A DNA stretch of 59,095 bases from Rhizomucor pusillus (lineage: Eukaryota; Mucoromycota; Mucoromycetes; Mucorales; Lichtheimiaceae): positions 1 through 59,095 of the forward strand of contig FWWN02000598.1 in assembly GCA_900175165.2 (NCBI GenBank), given 5' to 3'. A program made the translations under genes and the position numbers. Shown in pieces: positions 47,076 through 56,968 of this stretch. How positions within the stretch are numbered: the first letter of the stretch is position 1; the number at the start of each line of letters is the position of its first letter. The notes beneath the pieces were generated by a model. The model was not told where the DNA came from, did not search any database, and saw only the letters and a list, made by a program, of their open reading frames with translations.

Positions 47076-47885
47076 GTGCGCTCGAAACAAAAACTAAAAA
47101 AGTGAGAAACAAAAGCGAAAGAATGAAGGGAAAGGGAAAAAGGTTGAAATAAAATGAAATCCTATATACCTCGTTTGTTTGCATATATAGTTGTATTTGT
47201 TTGCTTGCTATGGAGAATTGTGAGTGATGTGATCCTTACTATCACAACACGTATTAGCTACGCCAGTGAGTATATTTCGTCTCTGAAGGTATTATTCTTT
47301 ACATATTTTCTGCTGCTCCTTAATAGGCCAAATTCTGGGGGATGGACCGTGTCAAGATCGCTGCTATGCGCATATACCCTGCGCAGGGAAACACCCCTTG
47401 TACATTCCTCCTCTCTTAAGGTTTCATTTCCGCGTTCCCTGTCTAAATGTTTAAATGACTGGCCCGTCGCCTTGATATGTAGAAATATACCTTTGCATAG
47501 GTTCCTTTTCTGTATTCTGTCTTGCCCACGACGTATCCGATATAGGCAAGCTTTGTTTACCCTTGGATACTATGTGGTGCCCAATATCTGCTCATCACTA
47601 ACAACGTTGCGCAGTGTCATATCACAAGGATGACCTGAGTGTCAATTCACGAAACAACCCATCTCGAGCCTGCAGCCCATTTCCTTTCGCAGACGAGGCA
47701 CCTTAAACACAACTTTTTCCGCCCCTTTCACTGTCAACATCTCGCTCGGGAGGAGAGGTCCTCCAATTACTGCTAATTCACGTCTTTGAAACTCTTCATT
47801 ACCGACCGTGGCATCCTTTCACCCACTTTCACCGACGTCTCCGCCCCCGCCGTCATCCCTGGCGTCTGACCTGCGACTGCCCTCC
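47076..47885. promoter_or_regulatory. Divergent promoter region (ankyrin gene / WHI3-like gene)
   Basis: An 810-bp spacer between divergent genes. A 159-codon plus frame from 47154 begins with a hydrophobic stretch but has no family resemblance and is read as chance. The last 130 bp are pyrimidine-rich, as expected of a leader. Confidence 0.5.
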
Positions 47886-49916
47886 ATGTCGTCTTCAGGT
47901 CCGTTGCAGCCTGGTGGCTCTAACGGTTATTACAGCTCTGTCGTGGCCAACGGCAGTTCTGCCAATGTCGCTCCGCCCCCGGGAACAACGCACTTTGCAG
48001 CATCCTCGAGCGGCATGTCAAGCTCAGCAGCAGCAGGAACGAACGGGCCTGGCAGCTTGTCATCAGCAGAGGAGATTTCAACTATCTTTGTTGTCGGCTT
48101 CCCGGACGACATGCAGGAACGCGAGTTCCAAAATATGTTCATTTTCTCGCCGGGCTTCGAAGCAGCGACCTTAAAGGTGCCAAGCAAGGATCAGGACGAC
48201 GAAAATGCAGCGACGAGCGGTAATAATTCTCGCAAGCAGATTGTAAGCTGGAAATGACTTTTGCATGATTAATCCTCTTACAAAATGTTATATTTTGTAG
48301 ATTGGATTTGCTAAATTTCGTACTCGCGCTGAGGCCCTAGATGCCAAAGACGTCCTTAGTGGCCGCAAGGTTGATGCTGAGAAGGGCTCTGTTCTCAAAG
48401 CCGAGATGGCGAAAAAGAACTTGCATACAAAGCGTGGATTGTCGAACGATCAGCAGCAACAGCATCATCATCATCACAACTCTCAGAACCTGCACCAGCA
48501 GCAACTACAACAACAACAACAACAACAACAACAGCAACAGCAACAGCAACAGCAACATCAGCAGCAGCAACAACAACAGCAACAACAGGAGCAGCAGCAG
48601 CAGCAGACAGCACAGAGACAACCATCTCAGCAACAGCAACAACAACAACCGGCCCTTCCTGGATATGCACCTCCGTATCCTACTCAACAACCACCCTTAA
48701 GCAAGAGATATTCGTTTGCAGCTCCACCTCCTGTCGCCACTACCCATCAATCATTGTACGAAGCCTTTTATTCTGTTCCACAGTCGTTCGAAACTGTTCC
48801 CCCAAACGAGCTGTCATATCCTGATTACTTCCCTGATATCTTCTCACCTGGAGGAACTCCAACTGCAACTGGATTCCCTGATTCCATGTTCCCGTCACGT
48901 GCTCCGTCTTTTAACACACGAGCTCATTCCATGGGCGATATCTTTGCTGGAGGAAACCTTGGTCCTGGATTGATGCCATCGACTTCCACATCGCGTATCA
49001 ACACAAGTGCATTCAACACAAACCATCGATATTCATCAAAAAGCTTTTTCGAGATGGATAAGGATTCATCTCTAAACAGCTACCTTCCAAACTCGACGCC
49101 CGCTCATTCGGATCCGTCTCTAAGTCATACACCCAACCCCGCCATGTTTGGACAAGCAGCCTCCAATAGAGGCTTAATCCCGTTTTCGACGAGTAACCAT
49201 GCGCCTTTCCCAAAACCGGCCACATTCTCGCCTCCAGCGACTGTGTTGAACAGTGTCTTGGAAGAAGTATACTCGCCAACAGATGCGCAGGCTGACCCCG
49301 TTCCAACAAGCGCGGACCTGCAGGACTGCGATGCTGGGCAGGAGCTCGGCAACCGCTTTGGCGAGCTATCAATAAACGCTTCTGGAGCCAGCACCGCAGT
49401 GACAAGCACAAACGGCGGTTTACCCTCCCCCGGTATTACGTCGCCAACGAGTTTCCGCAGCTTCGGTGCTATCGGTACAGGCAGCGCGAATCCGGCCGAT
49501 CAAAATCCTCCATGCAACACGCTTTATGTCGGCAATCTGCATCCAAACACGACTGAGGACGAGCTTAGGGAATTGTTCTCCAAGGCAATAGGCTACAAAC
49601 GGTTATCATTCCGCAACAAAGGCAACAGCCCCATGTGCTTTGTTGAGTTTGAAGATGTTTCATGTGCCACGCTCGCCATGCAGGAATTGTACGGAAAACA
49701 ATTGAGCAATCCAATGAAAGGCGGTATTCGGCTTTCATTTAGTAAAAACCCATTGGTAAGTTGTATCATTGACTGTTTCCAACGATATCTGATCCCAACG
49801 AGCAGGGTGTACGCCAGAACAGCAGCAGCGTTAGCACTGGTTTGATGAACTTTGGTGGTCTGACGAGTCCAGAAAGCTACGCACTTCCAGGTCAACAGCG
49901 TGATAGCACCCAGTAA
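47886..49916 (+). CDS. WHI3: WHI3-like RNA-binding protein with polyglutamine region
   Basis: Three exons (47886-48242, 48301-49755, 49806-49916) encode 640 aa. A Ser/Gly-rich N-terminus is followed by a first RRM-like domain (about 62-160: [57 protein letters not shown]). A Gln/His-rich region (about 170-236) and a disordered Ser/Thr/Pro middle follow. A C-terminal RRM (about 530-605: [53 protein letters not shown]) matches Whi3/Whi4. In Saccharomyces and Ashbya Whi3 binds cyclin and formin mRNAs, and its polyQ region drives condensation. The reading frame is open before the ATG but closed at 47787 by a stop, so this start, or an unseen 5' exon, is used. Confidence 0.92.
48451..48650 (+). 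repeat. CAG/CAA-rich polyglutamine/histidine region in WHI3-like gene
   Basis: About 200 bp of mixed CAA, CAG and CAT codons, including a run of more than a dozen uninterrupted glutamines, in frame between the two RRMs. Confidence 0.9.
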
Positions 49917-50438
49917 ATACAACGCAAATTGCATTCAACCAAACGCAGCATTTAAAACCGATTACTCCCTCAGCCATTATCTCTACAAGACGAGAACGCA
50001 TGTCACAACAAATTCTACTCCCTTTTGCTAATTATCTACATGATCACACTTTCAAATTGAGTACTCTTCGCCTATACATTCAGTCTTTTTCCCCCACCCC
50101 ACCCCTAACTGCCCCCTTCCATATATTATATTATATACTATATCGCTATTTTTATACATATCACACTATATTAAATGTAGTCATTCCTCTGTCGCTGTTA
50201 TATCCATTTAAAACGTGTGGCCTGGACTTGTGTGATCTTATCGAATAGGCATTGACGCCCGTCATATCGTAATCGACGCGATAAGATAGCCGATAACCAC
50301 TGAGCTGCGTAGGGTTTATTAACATTCTCTACGCACGTCGACGCTGGAAGGTTTGTTTCTGAAAGTTTCGGCTCTTGAAAGCGACGTTACGTTGAAGAAT
50401 CGGGTTCCTCTGACAAATTCACTCGCTCAGACTTTTCT
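49917..50438. other. Intergenic region (WHI3-like 3' flank / NPP promoter)
   Basis: AT-rich 3' flank with CACACC/TATATA patches, then the leader of the phosphodiesterase gene. No gene is seen. Confidence 0.5.
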
Positions 50439-50576
50439 ATGCAGCAAGAAGGTCGTGGAGCCAACCCGACAGAGGAAGAAGATGACGCTTTTAACAGGGG
50501 CGGCGAACATACGGCACGAGACGAAGAAGAACGGTTAATCAGCAGCGATGACCAGCATGAACATGAAACAGAACAT

Positions 50577-50613
<37 letters not shown>

Positions 50614-52313
50614 CCAAGTTCTCGGTATATACCTTTCTGCTTTTCATCTGTTAACCGCTACGGTAACTTATACAAGTTTGACGGTCCTAGCTACATCCAG
50701 CATGGCGCTTCGTGATTGTCATGGTCAGCTTTGGAATCGCCATGATATTTATCAAAATAGTCGTGGTATTGGTGCTGCAATATCAACAGCAAGCGGATCA
50801 AGCGTCGCAGCAGGAACCTGACTACACCTCAAAATATGATCCCATCTGGCACAATGGATCAGATACATTTGGCCCCACAGTGGTTCTTGTATCGCTCGAT
50901 GGGTTCCGTGCCGAATATCTGCAACGAGACTTGACACCAAATATGCTAGAATTCGGTACGAAAAAACCTTCTGCATTGTCGATCATCATCTTTGTACCCA
51001 GACTGACCACCATCCTTGTAGCTCGCACCGGCGTCAGAGCAGAATACATGCATCCAGCATTTCCGGCAAGTATAGACGGTCATATTATGTACATATCTGT
51101 TGCTAACAACAGTGCATATGTTTACGCAGACGCTTACATTTCCAAACCACTGGACGCTGGTGACAGGCCTCCACCCAGAATCACATGGAATTGTCGCCAA
51201 TGATTTTTACGACCCCGCAATGAAGAAGGAATTTACATTTCGCGATGCAGAAAATCCATCGTGGTTCAACGGTGAGCCTGTAAGATAGAAAAGGTGCATC
51301 AAATTTCGAACAGGTTTTTCTCACTTTACGAAATTTAGATTTGGAAAACGATAAAATCAGAAGGAAAAATCTCGGCAGTGACAATGTGGCCAGGATCAAC
51401 AGCAAAAGGCTTGCAACCTGACTATGTTGTCCCTTACAATGAGTCGGTGACCGCCAAAGAAAAAATGGATACCGTGCTGCAATGGCTTGATATGCCTAAT
51501 GAACGGCGTCCGAACTTCATCGGTGCATACATTGGACAGACGGACCAACAAGGACATGCAAGCGGTACAAACGATGATAAAACCAATAGAGTAATCAAAG
51601 AAATGGATGATGCAATCGGATACCTTGTCGGCGGTCTGCAAACTCGCAACCTGTTCAACTCTATCCATGTCATTATTGTGAGTATATATTTCTTCTTACA
51701 TACCTTTTATCGCTCACCAGTTAAACACCGCAACGTGCAGGTCAGCGACCATGGCATGACAAATACTGACAATTCGCGAATTATTTACTACGACGATATC
51801 CTGTCAAATTCCTCCATGCACTGGCTGCGCGGGCGTGAGGCCAGTCCCTTGCTGAATCTTCGTTTCAAAGATGATACACCGCAAGATATTATCACACAAG
51901 CCTACAATGAACTCCTTAGCTACACGCAGCAGACGGCTAATCCTCCATTCCAAGTATTCCTAAAACAAGATGTGCCTCATCGATTCCACTACAGCAACAA
52001 CGATCGAATCACTCCAATTGTCGTCATACCCAATGTCGGCTACGTTCTTGTAAGCCACGAGGAATGGCATCCATCCTCACCGAAGCAACGCTTTGCACCA
52101 AAAGGCATCCACGGATACGATAACATGGCTGCAGAGATGCGCGCCATCTTCCTTGCGCACGGACCCCGCATCGATCGTTACTATGGCAGGCACACTATCC
52201 TTGCGCCATTCCACAACACAGAAGTTTACAGTTTCATGTGCCAGCTTTTGAATGTAAAGCCTGCATCCCACAACGGTACACTGCATGGACAATTCATGCG
52301 TGTCCACCGATAA
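50439..52313 (+). CDS. NPP1: Type II membrane nucleotide pyrophosphatase/phosphodiesterase (NPP family)
   Basis: Six exons (50439-50624, 50691-50955, 51022-51065, 51130-51279, 51339-51677, 51741-52313) encode 518 aa. The acidic cytosolic N-terminus has a polyglutamine run. One transmembrane segment (about 69-90) precedes the luminal or extracellular alkaline-phosphatase-superfamily domain. Metal and nucleophile motifs are present: VLVSLDGFRAEYL, TLTFPNHWTLVTGLHPESHG (Thr nucleophile before FPNH), GQTDQQGHASG, VSDHGM and GIHGYDN. It should cleave nucleotide triphosphates and phosphodiesters at the cell surface or Golgi, as in yeast phosphate scavenging (NPP1/NPP2). Intron 3 (51066-51129) is GC-AG (TCCG|GCAAGT); only this join restores the catalytic loop. 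Intron 1's acceptor (GTCCTAG) was selected by phase. Confidence 0.95.
50577..50615 (+). repeat. CAG-rich polyglutamine tract in NPP gene
   Basis: Around a dozen glutamine codons, mostly CAG, in the cytosolic N-terminus just before the transmembrane segment. Confidence 0.85.
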
Positions 52314-53875
52314 CCCGTCCCCATTTCACTCCTCCGATTCTCTGCCTTCTTGAAACTTACCGACAAGTGTTTCCTTTTCCTCTTTTCTTTTCTTTTCTTT
52401 GTAAAGTCCAACTACGTGATACCTCCTGTAAGAATGATTTTCTGTATAATTAAACGTGTTCGAAATTTTTATATCATTATCATCGTACTTGGCACATGGC
52501 TGCGTGTTTCGAGAGCATATTCGAAGTTTGGTATTCAAACTCGGAATACTATCACCTCTTATCAAGCTCGACAGGGTCTGACTGATTATAGGAATATTCA
52601 GGTTATATAAATTACTTGCTTATTCTGCATAGTTATTATTCAAAAACTCCAGATTGCCCGGCAACCGGGGAGGTATGAAGTGGCTGTAGGTAGCAGAGAC
52701 ATTCTGATCTTTGGCTCTCTCATCACTAACGTTCTGCTCTTCTATCTACTCCACCACTTCTCTATTCTCCGTTATTTGTTTCCTTCCTTATAATTCAACT
52801 TTGAATATTTTTTTATATAAGAAAGATAAAGCCTCCTTCACTCCTTTGTCCACTCATTTGTATCCAACTCCACAATCCGTAGTCTTTCCTTTCCTCTTCT
52901 TGAAGTGTTCACGAATTGTCGCGCTCGTTGGAGCAAAACTGATTCCGCAGCGACATCAGCACACTCGGTAGCTTTCGTCCAGAGGAAAGCCGTCTCGCGT
53001 AATTGACCGTGTCAATGCAAGCGTGGAACGGCAATGACCGGTGTATGTTGAATCAAAAGTTGGTTGCGTTTATTTGAGATTGAAGGATTGGTTTGTAAAT
53101 GAGAGTAAAAAAACTGTAGCAAGGCTGTAAAGAATTCAGCATGCAACGCATACATACTTGCCTGTTTTTCAAAGCCATTACATGTATGAGCAGTTGTTCA
53201 TGGCCGTTATAAACTTGGGGGCTTTCTGGGTTCGGTCTACAGGTTTTTGACTTCAATTTCGCGGTCACAAAAGGAACTTAATTTTGGTCGATATGTAAAA
53301 AATAATTGAGAAGNCTGTCATCAAGGCTGACGATGGCGGTTCATCTTGGTCAAAGCAATGAGAGAGTAAACTTCGCTAGCTGAGATACTCTGCAAATTCG
53401 TACTGTTTTCTACAAGGTGCTACTTCAATTTCAGTTAGACTGGACACGTATCGTTTCTGCACTATTATGTCGATATGGAAAGTCCACTGGCAGTATGTCT
53501 TCGATGATGCTCCTTCTCTTCTGTTTGCCATTGCAGCTGAAGCAATTGCCGCCTTCCTTCGCATTGCTAAAGTCATAAACGTTACCTAGGCCCCAATTTG
53601 TAACTATATAAATTTAATTTGAGGCCATGTTGTCCATCGCCGAATAAACTTCATGTAGAAATAATGTCTTCAAATGCATAAAAATTGCTCCGGATACTCG
53701 TCACGTGTGCATTTGTGGTTAGTGCTTAAGACTTGCAGCCTAAACAAAGCTATCCCGAATCAATACCATTAAATTCGACGGAAATATATGGTGAGCTCTC
53801 CAGCTTCTGAGTCTATCACCTGCAAGCAAGCATAATTTCAATAATCTCGCGTACGAGAGCATCGTATCTTCGCTC
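52314..53875. other. Gene-poor interval leading into transposon relics
   Basis: Holds the NPP 3' flank, a CT-rich stretch (about 52700-52920) that looks like an orphan promoter or leader with no gene behind it, and AT-rich sequence. One ambiguous base lies near 53314. No coding gene is supported. Confidence 0.5.
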
Positions 53876-54405
53876 TGGGGATGACCATGGATCCTTCTAC
53901 TCGTACAAGCTGAAGAAAGGAGGATTCAAGTCAAGTTTGCGTCGATGTCAACGGCATGGTGATTTTTGTCTCGGATGCAAGTCCCTGCGCAGCGAACAAC
54001 GATGGGTCCATGTTAGCGAGTATCGAGTTGAAGGACCTTGTGACCAAGGGGGATTGTATTGGTCTTGACGGTGGTTATACGCTGCACGTTCCCGGTATTA
54101 TCTCCCGTAACAGTTCCCTGACTTCCAAGAACTTTGTCTGTCCTATCCGCAAGTCGAGGACCACCATATTAAGTCAAGATGAGGATAGATACAACAAATC
54201 GTTTGGAAGCTTCCGTTTCAAGATTGAGGAATCTTCGGTGAGCTTGGTCATGTTTTTAACCGGTTGAAAGTCGCTGATTCGCGTGTCCGACATCGATACG
54301 TTCACGATCCAGCTGAACTTGGCGTGTCTTTTGTTGGACATCAAGAGATTTGTGTCGTTGGGTGGTGTGAGCTCGACCGCGATCCACACATTTTGGCTGT
54401 AAGAT
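53876..54405 (+). pseudogene. Decayed DDE transposase (Harbinger/IS5-like), copy A
   Basis: Segments in more than one frame align in order with DDE_Tnp_4/IS5-type transposases: a YKLKKGGFKS stretch, then VDVNGMVIFVSDASPC, NNDGSML, the second catalytic Asp in GLDGGYTLHV, FVCPIRKSR, and YNKSFGSFRFKIEE with a plausible third acidic residue. A LACLLLDIKRFV helix ends it. Frames shift near 53935, 54240 and 54265, and a stop closes it near 54402, so it is non-functional. The family call rests on motif order only. A second, separately decayed copy lies inverted at the right end of the window. Confidence 0.6.
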
Positions 54406-54774
54406 GGGTTCGACTACGGGAACGATGGACTGTCGACCGCTGATGATGTGCTGGACAGCACGATATCCGATAAGGTCCAAGATGCCGAATCGATGCGAGC
54501 ATTACAAGAACAGTTCTTGTCGTTATCGCTGAGTGAGCAGACACGAAATCTACTGGAGTACAAGAACAGCCGTGATAGCGAGGAGATCCCGGCAGACCAC
54601 TACGAGGTGAGACATATTGCCTCTCATCGTGGTCCCAGACATGCCCGTCAATATCGTGTGCGTTGGACCGGATATACTGCGAAGGACGACAGTTGGGTCT
54701 CAGCCGAAGACTTTGCCGATAGTTTGCTGGTTGATGAGTACGAAACTCGGATGGAAACGAGAACACGGTCCTAG
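54406..54774 (+). pseudogene. Chromodomain-encoding segment, probable C-terminus of the decayed transposase
   Basis: An open segment without a convincing ATG start (first in-frame ATG near 54495). After an acidic-helical stretch comes a chromodomain: ADHYEVRHIASHRG, RQYRVRWTGYTAKDDSWV, SAEDFADSLLVDEY. The aromatic-cage-type Tyr, Trp and Trp positions are present. It follows the transposase relic in the same orientation with no gap, so it most likely was its C-terminal domain, as in chromoviral integrases that target modified histones. Alternatively it belongs with the downstream 552-aa ORF, 68 bp away. Confidence 0.6.
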
Positions 54775-54815
54775 ACGACGCTTTTAAAACGAAATTCTGG
54801 ATGTCGCCAACATTC

Positions 54816-54828
54816 TAGACAAACGCGT
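54816..54828 (+). repeat. Left copy of a 13-nt motif flanking the Rep-like ORF
   Basis: TAGACAAACGCGT, sitting in a small CTAGAC...GTCTAG hairpin 14 bp before the ORF start codon. Confidence 0.5.
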
Positions 54829-54842
54829 CTAGTAAGCAAAGT

Positions 54843-56501
54843 ATGTTCTCGTTAGTCACACCCGTGGTACACTTCTTCCAAAGTCAAGTAGAACACCTCA
54901 GTGATACTCACGGGGTTAACTTTGTCCAGCATGCGACTGGCGCAGTTGAGCGGTGGTCCGACTTTACGGATATCTTCGTTGACAACGTTGTGTTGTGGTG
55001 CAGAACGATGTACTATCTTGCGAGGAACGGGAACGAGATCGGCTCGTACGTCCAGAAAATCAGGGCGGCCTTCTCGCGATATTTGGACCCTGCGATGTTT
55101 GTTGTGATGTACGTTTGCAGCGGTCGTTGTCCAGACGATTCAGTGATAGCTGCTGATTTTCATCGCATCAAGGCCGACCAGCTGAACTTCGCACCAGGCT
55201 GGGATTACTTCAAAGGGTTCATACAGATTAAGGTCTCCTTCGATGAGATCGCTTTGGAATGGGTTCTCCGGGTTCTTCGTAATGTTCAGCGTGAGCTGCA
55301 TGATAACCTGATTGTTATGCACGATCTGGACATTTCTGTCGATTGCGGTCTGGTGTCCACGCGAGACCTGATCGAGAGTTATATCACTCAGGTTCTTGAA
55401 GTGGATCCCAGTGACATTGTATCGGACAGGCACAAGGTTGGCGACCATTGTATCTCGTGGTTATGCCAGACAACGGGTAACGTTGCTGTGGACCTTAGAG
55501 TAAAGGTTTACAAGAAGTTCATGCAGATGATCGCGTCAACAGATACGCGCTCGTGTATAGGATCGCAGCTATCAAACTTCGTCGCAAACAAGAGTGAAAA
55601 GCTCACCGCGAAGTTGCTGCGGTATAAGGATACAGGAATGACTCGTCTCGAAATCACTATGTACACGCGAGACCTGTTTAACTTGGAGGATTATGTAGTT
55701 CTGTTGAACGACTTGGTTAATAAGATGTCGCGCTCTTCGATGTACCAGATTAGCGTCGAAAATCACTGGAAATCGGTTTGTCAAAGGATTCGCTCAACTG
55801 TGGCCTTTTACGACTGCGATAATAAGACCTTCGCGTACTGTCATTGGTGGAACTCTTTAACTAAACGTATGCAGGGTCTAGTGAAAGGTAATATTTCGGA
55901 ACAGCATGTTCAAAGCATCCTTGCAAATTTTACCTCCAATGATCGACCGATTTACTATTTCGTTGTTCGCCTCGTTGGCAAAGAGTACAAGATAGTTCGA
56001 CGGTCGCGATATATTCGTGCAGAAGGCTGTACGTCCATGACATTTGTACTTGGCCCCGGAAATTTGCTCGTTCCTTCCAAGTATTTCATCAAGGATAGGC
56101 CGGTCTTGACCTTTGGATTCGTCGGTTTCACTACGCACGAGAACATCACGATCGGTTGGTCTACTGGTCCCATGAAATACGGACAAGCGGTTGATGGCGT
56201 ACAACTCCCGGAACTCCCTGATCATGCCGAGACCGTGAAGATTGCCCAGGATGTCGGGGACGACGCGCTCCGTTTGAGTGAATCAGTAAACATGTCGATC
56301 TTTCAAGCGGATTATAATGTTATGGAACCAGGCCGCCAGTATCGTATCGTGTCGTATGGATTTGGGTCATACCGAGGCAAGGAATATCTCTGCGTATCCA
56401 CCATTTGTGGAATCCATGCTCGCTGCAGTAGGACCCTCGATAACCTCGTTAGAAGTCGCATCAGTCAGGGTCGCCATGTTCTACTTCGCGCGATTAAATA
56501 G
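54843..56501 (+). CDS. Intact intronless ORF, possibly a rolling-circle Rep-like protein
   Basis: An uninterrupted 552-aa frame in an otherwise decayed mobile region; no confident family. Three clustered motifs resemble the core of Rep_trans-type or filamentous-phage-type replication initiators: an H-D-L-D-I-S-V-D strand (159-169, MHDLDISVDCG), a basic strand with Tyr (217-227, DLRVKVYKKFM), and TRLEITMYTRD (267-277), matching the usual order D-x-x-x-D, R-x-Y-x-K, R-x-E. An aromatic AYCHWWNSL follows (331-339). The C-terminal half (about 370-552) looks like a separate beta-rich domain. No signal peptide or membrane segment is seen. Short hairpins carrying a shared 13-nt motif flank it. It could instead be an unrelated lineage-specific transposon protein. 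Confidence 0.55.
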   Translation: MFSLVTPVVHFFQSQVEHLSDTHGVNFVQHATGAVERWSDFTDIFVDNVVLWCRTMYYLARNGNEIGSYVQKIRAAFSRYLDPAMFVVMYVCSGRCPDDSVIAADFHRIKADQLNFAPGWDYFKGFIQIKVSFDEIALEWVLRVLRNVQRELHDNLIVMHDLDISVDCGLVSTRDLIESYITQVLEVDPSDIVSDRHKVGDHCISWLCQTTGNVAVDLRVKVYKKFMQMIASTDTRSCIGSQLSNFVANKSEKLTAKLLRYKDTGMTRLEITMYTRDLFNLEDYVVLLNDLVNKMSRSSMYQISVENHWKSVCQRIRSTVAFYDCDNKTFAYCHWWNSLTKRMQGLVKGNISEQHVQSILANFTSNDRPIYYFVVRLVGKEYKIVRRSRYIRAEGCTSMTFVLGPGNLLVPSKYFIKDRPVLTFGFVGFTTHENITIGWSTGPMKYGQAVDGVQLPELPDHAETVKIAQDVGDDALRLSESVNMSIFQADYNVMEPGRQYRIVSYGFGSYRGKEYLCVSTICGIHARCSRTLDNLVRSRISQGRHVLLRAIK

Positions 56502-56538
56502 CAAAAGACGAAGGGTACACGGGATATGATTTGTGAAT

Positions 56539-56551
56539 TAGACAAACACGT
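56539..56551 (+). repeat. Right copy of the 13-nt motif flanking the Rep-like ORF
   Basis: TAGACAAACACGT matches 12 of 13 positions of the left copy and starts a second hairpin (GACAA-ACAC ... GTGT-C-TTGTC) 37 bp after the ORF stop. Confidence 0.5.
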
Positions 56552-56626
56552 ACGGGGTGTCTTGTCCTTTAAAGCCTCAGTGTCACGGTGTATAATCCAC
56601 GTAAATTTCGATCGGTAGGAGGTTTA

Positions 56627-56655
56627 ACATTCGTCCCAAAAGGGGGGCCGAATGT
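56627..56655 (+). other. Strong stem-loop downstream of the Rep-like ORF
   Basis: ACATTCG pairs with CGAATGT, with an inner TCCC/GGGG stem, a three-base bulge and an AAAA loop. It may be a transcript end, an element end or an origin structure. Confidence 0.5.
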
Positions 56656-56700
56656 CATCAGGCCAGAGATGCTCTAATTCAAACTCCAACCAGCCCGAAA

Positions 56701-56968
56701 CCTAGGAGGTCATCTAGAACCACATACACGATGATCCTCTCGTTAAAGTCCCCGCTCCGCAAGGCTACGCGGATTTTTGAGAACATGGGCTAATCGCTCG
56801 ATTGGCCTTGATACAATAACTATCTGTTATCCAGAAAGATCCAGGAAATTTTATATAAATCTTTATTTCAAGCGATTAGCCCATGTTCTCAAAAATCCGC
56901 GTAGCCTTGCGGAGCGGGGACTTTAACGAGAGGATCATCGTGTATGTGGTTCTAGATGACCTCCAAGG
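56701..56968. repeat. Inverted repeat, 98-bp arms with 72-bp spacer
   Basis: Left arm 56701-56798 and right arm 56871-56968 are reverse complements with a single mismatch seen near the outer ends (CCTAGG versus CCTTGG). The spacer is AT-rich. The shape fits a MITE-like or foldback insertion, or a recent inverted duplication. Flanking 3-bp AAA on both sides could be a target duplication. Near-identity of the arms implies recent origin or gene conversion. Confidence 0.9.

Noticed and set aside
47154..47633. 159-codon plus-strand frame with hydrophobic start before the WHI3-like gene
   Set aside because: It begins like a signal peptide and contains a GTGAGT, but the rest is not protein-like. 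It lies in the divergent promoter.
52711..52971. CT-rich plus-strand frame after the NPP gene
   Set aside because: It looks like a pyrimidine-rich leader or promoter without a following gene, and has no protein features.
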